From Venturia oleaginea (Eukaryota; Ascomycota; Dothideomycetes; Venturiales; Venturiaceae): a stretch of 64,000 nt of DNA. Below, in pieces: positions 63,627-64,000 of this stretch (position 1 is the stretch's first letter; every line of letters begins with the position of its first letter). The stretch spans positions 62,001 through 126,000 of the forward strand of contig JABMLP010000035.1 of assembly GCA_013176395.1 (NCBI GenBank), written 5' to 3'. Position numbers and translations under genes: made by a program. Under the pieces are notes generated by a model. That model saw only the letters and a list, made by a program, of their open reading frames with translations. It had not been told where the DNA came from and did not search any database.

Positions 63627-64000
63627 ATGGCATTACTGAAGCCTTTGTCAATATGCTCTCTCCCATTAATCCGAAGACTCTCAACTATTGTCGACACACC
63701 CACTCTCAGCACAGCAGAAGTCCTTCGCTCTCTAAACATCTACAACGAAACCCCCGACCCCAACGAAGCCCAACTCGACTACGCCTATCATTATTTCACG
63801 TCTCAATCCCCGCAATTCCTCTTCGGAACCTCCAAATTTCGCGAATTTCCTGATTCTACCTCGCCAGAAATAACCTTTCTCGGTCGCTCAAACGTAGGCA
63901 AATCTTCGCTGCTCAATGCTCTGTTCAATCGCCCCAATGATCGATTGGCGTATGTTAGTAAGAGACCTGGTCGGACGAGGGCTATGAATGCATTTGGGAT
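63627..64000 (+). CDS. EngB/YihA-type GTPase, probably mitochondrial (cut by window end)
   Basis: ATG at 63627 opens a frame to the window end (124 codons). The first ~25 residues ([20 protein letters not shown]) look like a mitochondrial presequence. [16 protein letters not shown] (G1/P-loop) and [14 protein letters not shown] (switch I region of the TrmE-Era-EngA-EngB class) identify the EngB family. Bacterial EngB acts in large-subunit ribosome assembly; the fungal protein presumably serves the mitoribosome. Confidence 0.88.
   Translation, partial: MALLKPLSICSLPLIRRLSTIVDTPTLSTAEVLRSLNIYNETPDPNEAQLDYAYHYFTSQSPQFLFGTSKFREFPDSTSPEITFLGRSNVGKSSLLNALFNRPNDRLAYVSKRPGRTRAMNAFG

Overview
The window comes from a filamentous ascomycete (Pezizomycotina). 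Evidence seen directly: short spliceosomal introns of mostly 46-110 nt, Zn2Cys6 and MFS genes, a NACHT-ankyrin (NLR-like) gene, Ty3-type chromodomain retrotransposons and pogo/Fot1-type DNA transposons. A dothideomycete is a reasonable guess, but that is inference. Gene models below were spliced by eye from GT/GC..AG signals, phase matching and protein-family likeness.

Left arm, 1-25.8 kb, is ordinary gene space. From left to right: the 5' part of VPS13 (minus, cut by the window start); a small unknown protein; a disordered/coiled-coil protein (one long or two adjacent genes); the Rho GTPase CDC42; a 1.06-kb internally deleted pogo transposon; a siderophore-iron MFS transporter divergent from a Zn2Cys6 transcription factor, with a perfect iron-GATA (SreA-type) site between them; an arylsulfotransferase-like protein; a purine-cytosine permease with two in-frame nonsense codons; and the first of three paralogous small secreted six-cysteine proteins.

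Middle, 26.3-45.0 kb, is a transposon island. It holds a 334-bp pogo-derived MITE and a Mutator-like element split by a complete 6.1-kb Ty3 chromovirus (identical 311-bp LTRs, CATAC target duplication). Beyond these lies a second Ty3 element lodged in a pogo transposon, which forms a nearly perfect 2,857-bp inverted repeat around a 3.3-kb gag-pol spacer. The inner junction carries a 24-nt templated patch and 11-nt microhomology.

Right arm, 45-64 kb. A large alpha/beta-hydrolase-NACHT-ankyrin gene has 13 almost identical 99-bp ankyrin repeats and a C-terminal membrane helix. It is divergent from a membrane protein of the fungal DUF6601 type. A degenerate microsatellite-rich stretch with a frameshifted TPR gene follows, then two more six-cysteine secreted genes, a pseudogene with two C-to-T type stops, a DHA1-like MFS transporter, an F-box-like protein, and the divergent mitochondrial pair FMC1 / EngB-type GTPase (the latter cut by the window end).

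The most interesting system is the secreted family: three genes with cysteine spacing C-x9-C-x27-C-x5-C-x6-C-x14-C-S-stop and identical coding lengths in exons 2 and 3 (129 and 84 nt). Two lie to the right and one to the left of the transposon/NLR island, the arrangement expected of candidate effector or antimicrobial proteins.
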